Origin: Sporolactobacillus shoreae
Lineage (GTDB): Bacteria > Bacillota > Bacilli > Bacillales > Sporolactobacillaceae
NCBI RefSeq assembly: GCF_004684935.1
Contig: NZ_SRJD01000003.1
Span: 62,001-126,000, forward strand
Direction of reading: 5' to 3'
Length of the DNA stretch: 64,000 nucleotides
The notes under the pieces are model-generated. The model was not told the DNA's origin and did no database searches. It saw nothing but the letters and a program-made list of their open reading frames with translations. Position numbers and translations under genes: made by a program. This document shows, in pieces, positions 7,307 to 14,718 of this stretch (positions within the stretch are counted from its first letter, which is position 1; each line of letters starts with the position of its first letter).

Positions 7307-7864
7307 TTAGGAAAACCGGGCGGGGAACTGTCTTGCGATGCCATATGCCATGATGTCGGCCATTTTCAGTGCCTGCTGCTCGATCAAATCAAAAACATGG
7401 ATACTTTCCGTATACTTTTTCGTTAACAAGTCGACAGCTTCAGTCTTAGTCAGTGCCAGATGCTCATGCAGCATCATCTGCCAGTCTCTCGCAGACCAGT
7501 ACGGATTGATACTGGCAAGAAAAGTGGCAATTTCATCGGCGTTCGCATACCATTTCTTTTCGGCTTCTGTTGCGGCCGACTGATTGCCGGCTTTGGCCGC
7601 TTGGACAAGCTGAGCGGCAATCACTAGGTGATCCGTGAAAAGCGAGGCAAATTTAGCGGCAATTTCCTGTCCGTAAAGCGGAGCCAATAATTGCTCAAAG
7701 TCCTTGGGATTTCTGAGCAGACGATTTGTTGTGTACTCGCTGTCAGGTAAGGCAAACACAATTCCGCTGATCGTCAGCCGGGTCCAGAATACATGCTGTT
7801 CCCAAAGCATGCGTAAATGATTTCTCAACTCAGCTTCAGCCATACTGATGCGCTGTGGACTCAT
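7307..7864 (-). CDS. Conserved helical protein of unknown function
   Basis: About 185 residues, predicted almost entirely helical, soluble and without a signal peptide. It contains MLWEQHVFWTRLTI near the N-terminus, FTDHLVIAAQLVQAAKAG in the middle and INPYWSARDWQMMLHEHLAL near residue 135. The conserved-looking His/Trp positions (WEQHVFW, DHLVIA, MMLHEHL) might bind a ligand or metal, but no function is assigned. The ATG at 7864 was preferred to the GTG at 7873 because AAGG is too close to the latter. Confidence 0.7.
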   Translation of the reverse strand: MSPQRISMAEAELRNHLRMLWEQHVFWTRLTISGIVFALPDSEYTTNRLLRNPKDFEQLLAPLYGQEIAAKFASLFTDHLVIAAQLVQAAKAGNQSAATEAEKKWYANADEIATFLASINPYWSARDWQMMLHEHLALTKTEAVDLLTKKYTESIHVFDLIEQQALKMADIMAYGIARQFPARFS

Positions 7865-7935
7865 TCGGATCACAACCTTAATAAAGTTTTTTAAAGCTTA
7901 TGAATTTCATCGAAAAAAAATAACGCAGTGCGGTA

Positions 7936-8271
7936 TTACTGATGGATTTGAACCCTTGTGCCAATCGGGACGGCGGCAGATAATTCCAGAACATCGTAAT
8001 TGAACATTCTGATGCATCCCTTTGAGACATCCCTGCCGATTGAAGCTGGATTATTCGTTCCATGTATCCCATAATGAGGTTTTGACAGCCCCATCCAGAG
8101 CACGCCAAAAGGTCCACCGGGGTGTCGCTGTTTATTAATGATGGTATACGTGCCGGAAGGAGTGGGCGATAACATTTTTCCAACGGCTATTGAGTAAGTT
8201 TTTATCAGTCTGTCTCCGTCAAACAATTTTAGTTGATGTCGTGATGTTGATATATCAATCCATTTCGCCAT
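7936..8271 (-). CDS. L,D-transpeptidase (YkuD domain)
   Basis: A compact 111-residue YkuD-type enzyme with neither a signal peptide nor a LysM domain. The catalytic signature HGTNN...SKGCIRM is intact, with His near residue 72 and the nucleophilic Cys near 90. Enzymes of this family make 3-3 cross-links in peptidoglycan, and short single-domain members in Bacillales are often spore-associated. The start MAKWIDIS has GGAG eight bases upstream; the longer frame has no such site. The absence of an export signal is notable and suggests either mother-cell action or release on lysis. Confidence 0.88.
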   Translation of the reverse strand: MAKWIDISTSRHQLKLFDGDRLIKTYSIAVGKMLSPTPSGTYTIINKQRHPGGPFGVLWMGLSKPHYGIHGTNNPASIGRDVSKGCIRMFNYDVLELSAAVPIGTRVQIHQ

Positions 8272-8332
8272 AAAGATCAACTCCATTATCCGGGATATCA
8301 ATAGGGCTCCTTACTCAATCCGGCTCAACAGC

Positions 8333-8356
8333 AAAAAATCCCGCCAGATGGCGGGT
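8333..8356 (-). terminator. Terminator of the gene at 8371
   Basis: On the minus strand ACCCGCCA-TC-TGGCGGGA followed by TTTTTT. Confidence 0.85.
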
Positions 8357-8370
8357 CATCCTCTGTTTGG

Positions 8371-8721
8371 TTAAATCCAGAAAAATGGGAAAAAGAAAGG
8401 TGAAAAAAATGGAGGTCTGAAAAAAGGAAATGGGACCCGGAATGGCGAAAAACGGAAGAATCCGGGAAAACGTCCGAACTGCCTACTGTCATCTTCCCTC
8501 GCATGCTCATCTCTCTCTGCAACAAGCATTGTAACGGATTCATTGTCGACATTTAAAATAATCCCTTCAATGATCCTCCCATCGTTTAAATGGCCGATAA
8601 CGTAATGGTTGATGTGTTTCTCACATAACTGCTTAATTTTCTTATGATCCGCATTTTCATGTGCCGGGTAGTTACTGATATTATCCCGCTGATCATAGAA
8701 CGGGCCTGCTTCTTGACTCAT
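8371..8721 (-). CDS. Small LSm-like protein with a Phe/Pro-rich tail
   Basis: About 116 residues. The middle (NHYVIGHLNDGRIIEGIILN) reads like a small beta-barrel of the Sm/LSm type: a Gly-containing strand, an acidic turn and a hydrophobic strand. This is a judgement from pattern, not a search. The last 30 residues are almost only Phe, Pro, Arg and Ser (RVPFPFFRPPFF), which is typical of spore-coat or surface-associated Bacillales proteins. The start at 8721 follows AGGGGG at a good distance; the ATG 21 bases upstream overlaps that site. Confidence 0.65.
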   Translation of the reverse strand: MSQEAGPFYDQRDNISNYPAHENADHKKIKQLCEKHINHYVIGHLNDGRIIEGIILNVDNESVTMLVAERDEHAREDDSRQFGRFPGFFRFSPFRVPFPFFRPPFFSPFFFPFFWI

Positions 8722-8855
8722 TTTCAAATTCCCCCTTTGCAATGAACAGGGTATTCACCTATGGGGGAATGTGTTCATTGTATTGTCTCAAGGGATGACT
8801 ATGCGATGGCCAATGCAATGAAACCCATTCCTTAGTACGAATCTGAACCGTTATC

Positions 8856-10397
8856 CTATTTTTGATTCGGGTGAAGGTCGTATTTGGCGAGCACTTTTTC
8901 CGCTCTGTATTGAGCGATATTGAATGATTGCCAGGGACGTTTTGTTTCAAGGATCCGTTTTTTCTCAAATAAATCATTTTCGATTTTTTCTGCTACCGCA
9001 GGATCCTTTGCCTGAAGCAGTACGGTCATTTCCGAAATCGCGTCATCTGAGAGTGAGGTGAGATAAGAAACATCTATTTTCCCTGTGCGATCATATCTTT
9101 CTATATTGAATTTTGTGATCAGCACATCAATATTCGCGTAGTTAATGATCACAAATGCAGTGATTGCAGTCAGCAGATACAACCTGTAAAGCTTTATGTC
9201 TTCTTTCCAGATACGGGAAAATGTAAGAATAAAAAGAACAAACAGAAAAATCATAAACGCGTGGGTCAATACCCTGAGGTACGTATAGCCATACATCTGC
9301 TCATATAAGTACATTCTGACAAAAGCGGAAAGCAGGATGACAAGGGTACAGATGACGAGCAGCGATTCCAGACACTGAATCGTCCGGATCCCGGCGATGC
9401 CGCCTTTTTTTGTAAAATAGATGAGCAGTAATAAAATGCTGAAATTGATGAGTGTGACAACAACTAACTCGAAAAATCCTCGGCGTGCGTACTCGGAATA
9501 AGTGAAATTGCCGGGGAGCGCTAAGGAGAAGCCGCCAAATAAATACGAGAACTGGATAAAGGTGAACAGCACATAGATTACATTGACAATGCTTAAAACA
9601 GTCGACGCTATCACATGATCAATGCCTCGATGGATCGAGATCTCAGCGTTGACCTCCAGGAGAGGCCTGGATGACTTCGGCTTAATAAGACTCCAGATAT
9701 AGCTGAATGACAGGACCGCGACAAGAGCCGCAAGCAGGATTCTCGGAATCAATGTATCGAGGTTAATGTCAACATAAAATGATGGAATCTGATTAACAAA
9801 ATGTCCGAAGACTTCGTCGGCAGAAGCCAGTAATGAGACAATCAGAACGAGCAGCGGAACCGTAATGACAAATCCCAGCAATACCTTTAGAAAGGTGCTG
9901 TCTCTTTTTACGCCAATCTTTGAACGTACGGCTTTTACTGCGACAATAAAGGGCAATGCGATGAAAGCGAATGGCCGGTAGAAGAAGCCATACAGGATGT
10001 CCCCGATAAAATGAACGGAATACCATGCGCCCTTTGATCTTTTAGTGATCAGCGTTGTCTGCATCACTACGAGGACTGGAATGGCAAGAAAATTCAAAGC
10101 GTAAAAAATGAGATTGGAAAAAAACAAATAGGAAAGTGACAGCATCAGAATGGGAACGAGCAATAACCAGCCGAAATCCATTTTTAATTGGATTTGCTTC
10201 CGGACATTCCAAAGAAATAGGATGTAAAAAATAACCACAAAAACGGGATACGAAATACCTAAAGATTTACCATAAAAGAACACGTCAACTAGAATACCAA
10301 GCAATACGGCACTTAAAAGAAGAAGCGTGCTTTTTCGGCGCAAAATGGGACCATGGCTACGATCGTCGATTACTTTTTTATCCAAAAAATTCTCCAT
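8856..10397 (-). CDS. DUF4173/DUF4153-family polytopic membrane protein
   Basis: About 513 residues with roughly 12 hydrophobic segments. Family-like blocks are SLLASADEVFGHF near residue 190, NFTYSEYARRGFFEL near 300 and FVRMYLYEQMYGYTYLRV near 365. A soluble C-terminal region of about 90 residues (from NIERYDRTGKIDVSYL) is rich in Ala and charged residues and helical. The function of the family is unknown; members sometimes sit beside sensor genes. The next minus-strand gene upstream (10413-10697) ends nine bases before its frame, so the two are co-transcribed. Confidence 0.8.
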   Translation of the reverse strand: MENFLDKKVIDDRSHGPILRRKSTLLLLSAVLLGILVDVFFYGKSLGISYPVFVVIFYILFLWNVRKQIQLKMDFGWLLLVPILMLSLSYLFFSNLIFYALNFLAIPVLVVMQTTLITKRSKGAWYSVHFIGDILYGFFYRPFAFIALPFIVAVKAVRSKIGVKRDSTFLKVLLGFVITVPLLVLIVSLLASADEVFGHFVNQIPSFYVDINLDTLIPRILLAALVAVLSFSYIWSLIKPKSSRPLLEVNAEISIHRGIDHVIASTVLSIVNVIYVLFTFIQFSYLFGGFSLALPGNFTYSEYARRGFFELVVVTLINFSILLLLIYFTKKGGIAGIRTIQCLESLLVICTLVILLSAFVRMYLYEQMYGYTYLRVLTHAFMIFLFVLFILTFSRIWKEDIKLYRLYLLTAITAFVIINYANIDVLITKFNIERYDRTGKIDVSYLTSLSDDAISEMTVLLQAKDPAVAEKIENDLFEKKRILETKRPWQSFNIAQYRAEKVLAKYDLHPNQK

Positions 10398-10412
10398 TTT
10401 CATTCACTCCTT

Positions 10413-10703
10413 TTAGGGCATCGAAAAAGTAATAAATTCTATGATTAAAGCAATAGAACCTAAAGCTGCAGTCACCAAAGTTGAACTAAAAATTATTTTT
10501 AGGATGAGAAGCTTACTTTTTTCCGTGTGAACTGATTTTCGATAAATAAGATAAATAAGAACGCCTGAAAGGATGGAACCAATCCAGACTGTAAGTCCTG
10601 ACGGTGTCACTAACTTTTCCCAGTCAAAGATCCAGAAGTATAAAATGAATAAATGAACACCAACCAAAGTGATCGAAAATGGGACTAACAGTCGTTTTAA
10701 CAT
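10413..10703 (-). CDS. Small three-segment membrane protein
   Basis: A 96-residue protein with about three hydrophobic segments (residues 5-25, 35-55, 68-92) and a basic loop (YRKSVHTEKSKL) between the second and third. GAGGAGGTGACG precedes the ATG. It is the first gene of the pair with the DUF4173 gene. No family is recognised. Confidence 0.65.
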   Translation of the reverse strand: MLKRLLVPFSITLVGVHLFILYFWIFDWEKLVTPSGLTVWIGSILSGVLIYLIYRKSVHTEKSKLLILKIIFSSTLVTAALGSIALIIEFITFSMP

Positions 10704-11012
10704 CGTCGCGTCACCTCCTCATTGACTCGGGATCATCGGACTTATTCCAAAAGCAGGTTCATATACCGTCTGACCGACCCAGAAAACTGAGAAACAATCC
10801 TGTACCATCGAGTAAAAGTCAATCCAGCAGCTGTTTGACAATCCTAAAGGTCCCTTTTCATCAGTATCAACATAAGCGTTCGTCTCTGAATGATCACCAG
10901 AATGATTATATCACGTTAATGATTGAAAAACAGTATTATTTTATCGTTTAACAATAAATATTTATTGCTTTAGAATATGCATTCTCTTCTACAAAAAAAT
11001 AATCGATCCAAA
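10704..11012. other. Spacer with no recognised gene
   Basis: About 300 bases upstream of the minus-strand membrane-protein pair. It becomes AT-rich from about 10900 and presumably holds the promoter of that operon. I see no coding frame with a ribosome binding site. Confidence 0.5.
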
Positions 11013-11055
11013 AACAAATAAGTCCCGGCTGGAAAAAAGCCGAGACTTATTTGTT
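11013..11055. terminator. Long palindromic terminator
   Basis: AACAAATAAGTC..CGGCT pairs with AGCCGAGACTTATTTGTT (17 bp with one bulge) around GGAAAAA. It lies 21 bases beyond the minus-strand stop of the gene at 11076 and is A/T-flanked on both sides, so it may act bidirectionally. Confidence 0.75.
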
Positions 11056-11075
11056 ACATACTTGAATTTTACTTT

Positions 11076-11246
11076 TTAGCCCTGAGGATTGAATGCCCCT
11101 GCAACCTGCTGAGCTGTTTTATTCACACGGTCCATTGGCTGCTTTGCCCATTTCGGCATGACGTTCTGATTATTTCTCATCCAGAAAAAGGCAAGAGTTG
11201 CTCCACATCCTGCGATAAATGACCATAAAGCATTACCGTTTCTCAT
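11076..11246 (-). CDS. 56-residue basic protein with an N-terminal hydrophobic segment
   Basis: MRNGNALWSFIAGCGATLAF then FWMRNNQNVMPKWAKQP..., ending GAFNPQG. One short membrane segment (residues 5-23) precedes a soluble basic tail. TTGGAGGTGAAATC gives an excellent ribosome binding site and a terminator follows. The arrangement recalls DUF3918/YrzQ-type small proteins of Bacillales, but I cannot confirm the family. Confidence 0.7.
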   Translation of the reverse strand: MRNGNALWSFIAGCGATLAFFWMRNNQNVMPKWAKQPMDRVNKTAQQVAGAFNPQG

Positions 11247-11451
11247 GTTGATTTCACCTCCAATAATTTAGGTACAGCTTTATTTTGGATTGTTTCGCGA
11301 GAAAAATGTAATACAAAAACAGGAAAGGGCACATGATAATTGCAAGATCATATCTGGATGTTACTTTCCGTACGCGGTACGGCATTATGTACACTTCAGG
11401 GCCTGTAAGGTTCGGTTTTGTCGACCGGGCTTGATGTCGGCAACGGTACTC

Positions 11452-11478
11452 AAAAAAGGGCACCTCATGAGGGGCCCT
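11452..11478 (-). terminator. Terminator of yjcZ-like gene 2
   Basis: On the minus strand AGGGCCCC-TCAT-GAGGTGCCCT followed by six T. Same stem type as at 6351, 11760 and 17252. Confidence 0.82.
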
Positions 11479-11524
11479 AAACAAGGAAGTGCTGAATGGG
11501 TTTCGGCGTTGGTATGCCCATTCA

Positions 11525-11635
11525 CTAATAGATAAATGCCGTGCCGACAATAATCAGCAAAATGAACAGAACAACGATCAACGCAAAACTGCTGCCGTGG
11601 CCGTAGCCACCGCTATATCCACCATCACAGCCCAT
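11525..11635 (-). CDS. YjcZ-family sporulation micro-protein 2
   Basis: A 36-residue protein, [20 protein letters not shown] then [16 protein letters not shown]. The Gly/Tyr-rich head and [16 protein letters not shown] membrane tail are textbook YjcZ. AAGGAGGTGTTCG precedes the start. CATAAAATG at 11667-11675 is the likely mother-cell -10. Its own terminator makes it monocistronic. The tail is nearly identical to that of copy 3, 220 bases further on, suggesting local duplication. Confidence 0.9.
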   Translation of the reverse strand: MGCDGGYSGGYGHGSSFALIVVLFILLIIVGTAFIY

Positions 11636-11666
11636 AAACGAACACCTCCTTACTTATGGGATACCA

Positions 11667-11675
11667 CATTTTATG
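11667..11675 (-). promoter_or_regulatory. CATA-type -10 of yjcZ-like gene 2
   Basis: CATAAAATG on the minus strand, about 32 bases before the start codon; it fits CATANNNT of sigma E/K. Confidence 0.45.
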
Positions 11676-11759
11676 AAAGTAAAGAGGGGAGCGAAAGGGA
11701 TAAATGTATGGGGTGAGAAGTCCATTTTGGATCGCAGGCAGCAGCCGGAAAATCATGAA

Positions 11760-11785
11760 AGGGGCACCCGGTGCGTGGGTACCCT
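11760..11785 (-). terminator. Terminator of yjcZ-like gene 3
   Basis: On the minus strand AGGGTACCC, a loop of seven to nine bases, GGGTGCCCC then TTTC. Same stem type as the other three yjcZ-like genes. Confidence 0.75.
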
Positions 11786-11852
11786 TGTTAAAGGAGCGAT
11801 ATGAATGACCGGGTTGTGTGCTGATTATGAAACAGAAACCGGGCAGCTGTAA

Positions 11853-12026
11853 TTAATACACAAATGTTGCGCCAACAATGATGAGCAAAATGAACAGAAC
11901 AACGATTAAGGCAAAACCGCTGCCAAATCCGCCGCAACCATACCCGCCGTATCCACCGTATCCACCGTATCCACCGTATCCACCCGGGTAGCCGGAAACC
12001 CCGCCGTAAGGCTGATTATTGAACAT
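11853..12026 (-). CDS. YjcZ-family sporulation micro-protein 3, Gly-Gly-Tyr repeat form
   Basis: A 57-residue protein with head MFNNQPYGGVSGYP, five GGY repeats encoded by near-identical nine-base units, then [20 protein letters not shown] and a final Tyr. The tail is identical in type to B. subtilis YjcZ. The nine-base repeats at about 11947-11985 suggest slippage-driven length variation of the head. GAGGAGGTGTGACAT precedes the ATG and CATATAATG at 12056-12064 is the likely mother-cell -10. Confidence 0.92.
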   Translation of the reverse strand: MFNNQPYGGVSGYPGGYGGYGGYGGYGGYGCGGFGSGFALIVVLFILLIIVGATFVY

Positions 12027-12055
12027 ATGTCACACCTCCTCGCCACATCATAGTG

Positions 12056-12064
12056 CATTATATG
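12056..12064 (-). promoter_or_regulatory. CATA-type -10 of yjcZ-like gene 3
   Basis: CATATAATG on the minus strand; upstream ATTCCGCATCCGTCC is shared with yjcZ-like gene 1. Confidence 0.5.
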
Positions 12065-12160
12065 ATCGGATGGACGGATGCGGAATAGTTAGGATGCCTA
12101 ATGGGCGATACGGTATAGCGATCAAGAATCATAATGGGATCTCTTCACAAGACGGAGGAA

Positions 12161-12466
12161 TTATTTCATAAAATCCTCAGGCGTTCTTAAATTCCAGCCC
12201 AATGTTCTGTTGACTTTATTTATAAAGGGCTTAATGACTTCGTCGAGGTAATTCTGCGACATCAAAAGTTTTGGCGCGTTCATGTACCACCCAAAGATCA
12301 ATTTCTGATAGGGGCCCAATTCTTTGTATGAAGGATCAAGCTGTTTATAGCATTCATCAATCATGAGCTGAATATCCGGCTCTGTGCATACAGAATTTTT
12401 AGCATCTGAAATAACTTTTAGAGGATCTTCCAGATAAGCTTTTGCGGTGTCGGGTTTGATTGGCAT
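12161..12466 (-). CDS. 101-residue soluble protein downstream of the SCIFF locus, unknown
   Basis: Starts MPIKPDTAKAYLEDPLKVIS, is predicted mostly helical, has no membrane segment and holds two Cys (near residues 27 and 39). The ATG at 12466 has GGAG seven bases upstream, and the ATG 21 bases further upstream lacks a site. It lies 160 bases after the SCIFF maturase on the same strand but beyond that gene's terminator, with its own upstream region including a cre-like box. Whether it works with the SCIFF system is unknown. No family is recognised. Confidence 0.65.
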   Translation of the reverse strand: MPIKPDTAKAYLEDPLKVISDAKNSVCTEPDIQLMIDECYKQLDPSYKELGPYQKLIFGWYMNAPKLLMSQNYLDEVIKPFINKVNRTLGWNLRTPEDFMK

Positions 12467-12517
12467 ATCGATTATCTCCTGGATCATATTTACAATTTTA
12501 TAGTATCATTTATATGG

Positions 12518-12531
12518 TGTAAGCGTTTCAA
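12518..12531 (-). promoter_or_regulatory. cre-like box upstream of the 101-residue gene
   Basis: TTGAAACGCTTACA on the minus strand differs from the CcpA consensus TGNAARCGNNNNCA at one defined base. A role in catabolite control is an inference. Confidence 0.3.
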
Positions 12532-12577
12532 TTAAAACGTAAAAAAATATACTTTTTTTGGATATGTGACAGAAAGG

Positions 12578-12618
12578 AAAAAAAAGAACCCAAGCCAGAT
12601 TTATTCTGACTTGAGTTC
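12578..12618 (-). terminator. Terminator of the SCIFF maturase gene
   Basis: On the minus strand AACTCAAGTCAGA-ATAAA-TCTGGCTTGGGTT followed by C and at least six T. Confidence 0.85.
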
Positions 12619-12628
12619 AATTTTGCTC

Positions 12629-14026
12629 TTATTTATTTACAGCTTGCTTGTCGTTTTCCATAGCTCTCATGGATTCAACAACTTTAATCATTATGGCGCA
12701 TTCAATTCGCTTGCGGAAAATATCACAGCTGAATTCAAAGTTGCCATTTAGTGAACCGGTGGCGTGCAGTGCGTTGGCGGGGCATCCGCCGCTGCAATAC
12801 AGCTTTGCCCAGCAATCTTGGCATTCCGGCTTGGAATAGCAATTGACCTGTTTAAATTCGTTTTGCAGTTCGGGTTTTGTGATCCCGTCCCAAATATTTC
12901 CCATACTGTAGGATTCGTCTCCGACAAACTGATGACAGGGGAAAAGCTCGCCCCATGGCGTAACCGCAAGATATTCAGTTCCTGATCCGCAGCCGGAGAT
13001 CCTTTTATGGATGCAAGGGCCTTCTGTCAGATCAAGCATGTAGTGGTAAAAAATAAAACCATGGCCCTTCTCTTCACGCTTGAGCATTTCTTTGGCAAGG
13101 ATCTCATACTGTCTGTAAATCTCGGGTAAGTCCTCCTGCTTCAGCGCATAAGGTTCTTTTGGATCGCAGATGACCGGTTCCATCGAGAGTCGGTCGAAAC
13201 CCAGGTCAGCCATATGAAAGATGTCATTTGTGAAGTCGACGTTGTTGTGGGTAAAAGTTCCGCGGACATAATATTCTTTGTCGCCGCGTTTTTTGACGAA
13301 ATCCTGGAATTTCGGAACAATAAAGTCATAGCTGCCCTTGCCATTGACCGTTTTGCGAAGCCGGTCATGGACTTCTTTCCGTCCGTCAAGGCTCAGGACG
13401 ACATTATGCATTTCCTTGTTCAAAAAATCAATCACTTCGTCTTTGAGCAGCATGCCGTTCGTTGTGAGTGTAAAACGGAATGTCTTGCCGCACTCTTTTT
13501 CCTTGCCCCTTGCGTAAGCGACGAGCTGCTTGACCACTTTCCAGTCCATCAGCGGTTCCCCGCCGAAGAAATCGACATCAAGGTTCTTATGGAAACCGCA
13601 GTTTTCAAGCAGGAAGTCGATGGCCCTTTTGCCGACCTCATAGCTCATGATCGCACGCGCACCGTGATATTTGCCCTGGCTGGCAAAACAGTATTCACAG
13701 GACAGATTGCACGTATGCGCGACATTCAGACAAAGCGCTTTGATATACGTTTTACGTTTTCTCAGATCAAAGGAGAGGTCCTTATATGTATCTTCCGTGA
13801 AGAGCTGTCCATTTTTCTTAAGTTGATCAACGTCCCCGATGGTTTCGTATACATCCTGTTCCGGGACATCGGGGTACTTCTCCAGCACCATAGCCGCAAT
13901 CTGTTCCGGGGCATGATCCTCATAATTCGCGATTATATCGTAGGCGAGATCATCGACCACGTGCACCGCGCCACTGTAAGTGTCGAGTACAATGTTACAT
14001 CCGTTTAATTTATACTGATGAATCAT
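12629..14026 (-). CDS. SCIFF peptide radical SAM maturase (SPASM, CteB/Tte1186 type)
   Basis: A 465-residue radical SAM peptide-modifying enzyme. An N-terminal region of about 90 residues resembles a RiPP recognition element (MIHQYKLNGCNIVLDTYSGA..). The AdoMet cluster motif CNLSCEYC begins near residue 104, FFGGEPLMDW near 153, and a SPASM region from about 340 carries Cys in CIHKRISGCGSG, LFPCHQF, CYSKPECQDCWAKLYCSGGC and a final FSCDIF. Characterised relatives form Cys-Thr thioether links in SCIFF peptides. The precursor gene lies immediately upstream on the same strand, separated by a hairpin. SCIFF systems are near-universal in Clostridia and unexpected in Bacillales. Confidence 0.95.
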   Translation of the reverse strand: MIHQYKLNGCNIVLDTYSGAVHVVDDLAYDIIANYEDHAPEQIAAMVLEKYPDVPEQDVYETIGDVDQLKKNGQLFTEDTYKDLSFDLRKRKTYIKALCLNVAHTCNLSCEYCFASQGKYHGARAIMSYEVGKRAIDFLLENCGFHKNLDVDFFGGEPLMDWKVVKQLVAYARGKEKECGKTFRFTLTTNGMLLKDEVIDFLNKEMHNVVLSLDGRKEVHDRLRKTVNGKGSYDFIVPKFQDFVKKRGDKEYYVRGTFTHNNVDFTNDIFHMADLGFDRLSMEPVICDPKEPYALKQEDLPEIYRQYEILAKEMLKREEKGHGFIFYHYMLDLTEGPCIHKRISGCGSGTEYLAVTPWGELFPCHQFVGDESYSMGNIWDGITKPELQNEFKQVNCYSKPECQDCWAKLYCSGGCPANALHATGSLNGNFEFSCDIFRKRIECAIMIKVVESMRAMENDKQAVNK

Positions 14027-14050
14027 AACTAACTGTCAGGCTCCTTTGTC

Positions 14051-14088
14051 AAAAAAATAGCCGCCCATCTGCAAAAGATTCAGGCGGC
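14051..14088 (-). terminator. Attenuating terminator between SCIFF precursor and maturase
   Basis: On the minus strand GCCGCC, a 17-base loop, GGCGGC, then TATTTTTTT. Partial readthrough would give more precursor than enzyme, a common layout in peptide-modification loci. Confidence 0.75.
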
Positions 14089-14102
14089 ACATTCCTGTTT
14101 CT

Positions 14103-14252
14103 TTACCGGCTTGCCGGTTCGGCGCACTTCTGATTGGCAACGCCGCATGATGTTTTGCATGCCGACTGGCAGGATGTCTGACATTCGCCGTGTCCGCCAT
14201 GCTTTGCGGATTCCCTCAGATCCATGGTGTTCAGTGATACGATTCTTTTCAT
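14103..14252 (-). CDS. SCIFF-type ribosomal peptide precursor, five-cysteine variant
   Basis: A 49-residue peptide: MKRIVSLNTMDLRESAKHGG, then HGECQTSCQSACKTSCGVAN and QKCAEPASR. AAAGGAG precedes the ATG. Leader (MKRIVSLNT..) and core (GECQTSCQSACKTSC..NQKC) match SCIFF precursors, but only five Cys are present (positions 24, 28, 32, 36, 43). The family is named for six, and the position before GEC is His here. The residue after the fourth Cys is Gly. Modified by the adjacent maturase; the biological role of SCIFF peptides is unknown. Confidence 0.93.
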   Translation of the reverse strand: MKRIVSLNTMDLRESAKHGGHGECQTSCQSACKTSCGVANQKCAEPASR

Positions 14253-14718
14253 AACGCACAACTCCTTTGGAAAGCATTTTTAGAGAAAAAGATTCTGTTT
14301 CGGCGTTAGCCTGGAATAATTGATATTTTCACTGCTGATGTTCCTGATTTCTTATCCGGATAACTGCAGTGGATACTTATGGAAACCATTATACAGAAAG
14401 GGGAAGATTTCTTCTGTGATATTTACCATAGAAGAAATGGAAACGAAGATAGATCGCACGGTATTTTCTGAACTGCTGAGTGAACGATGAAAAAAGTGGC
14501 GAGCATACAGTCCACCACGTTACTGATCTTTTGATGCAATTTTATCCCCAAAACTTTTATGAAGGATGTCGGAGATCTTGTATTGGATCCTCCTTACGGC
14601 GCACATAACATTATTACTAATATTACCCTGCCTTTACAGATTCTCAAAAATCAGAAGATAGAATAAGACATGAAAAACATACTAAGTTAATCAAATTTGT
14701 AACTTTAGGAGGTATTTC
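14253..14718. other. Spacer between SCIFF locus and parB-like gene
   Basis: About 465 bases with no confident gene. It must hold the divergent promoters for the SCIFF precursor (leftward) and the secreted ParB-like gene (rightward). A 35-codon frame at 14559-14666 contains DPPYG, reminiscent of an adenine methylase motif, but lacks a ribosome binding site and family context. Confidence 0.5.

Noticed and set aside
11947-11985. A run of nine-base direct repeats, first suspected as a CRISPR-like array
   Set aside because: The units encode GGY within a YjcZ-like protein and have no spacers; no CRISPR array is present in the window.
13214-14008. A 264-residue plus-strand frame opposite the SCIFF maturase
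   Set aside because: It is fully antisense to a strongly supported radical SAM gene, has no ribosome site and no family pattern.
14559-14666. A 35-codon frame with DPPYG, resembling an adenine methylase motif
   Set aside because: No ribosome binding site, no further methylase blocks and no neighbour; most likely chance or a tiny remnant.
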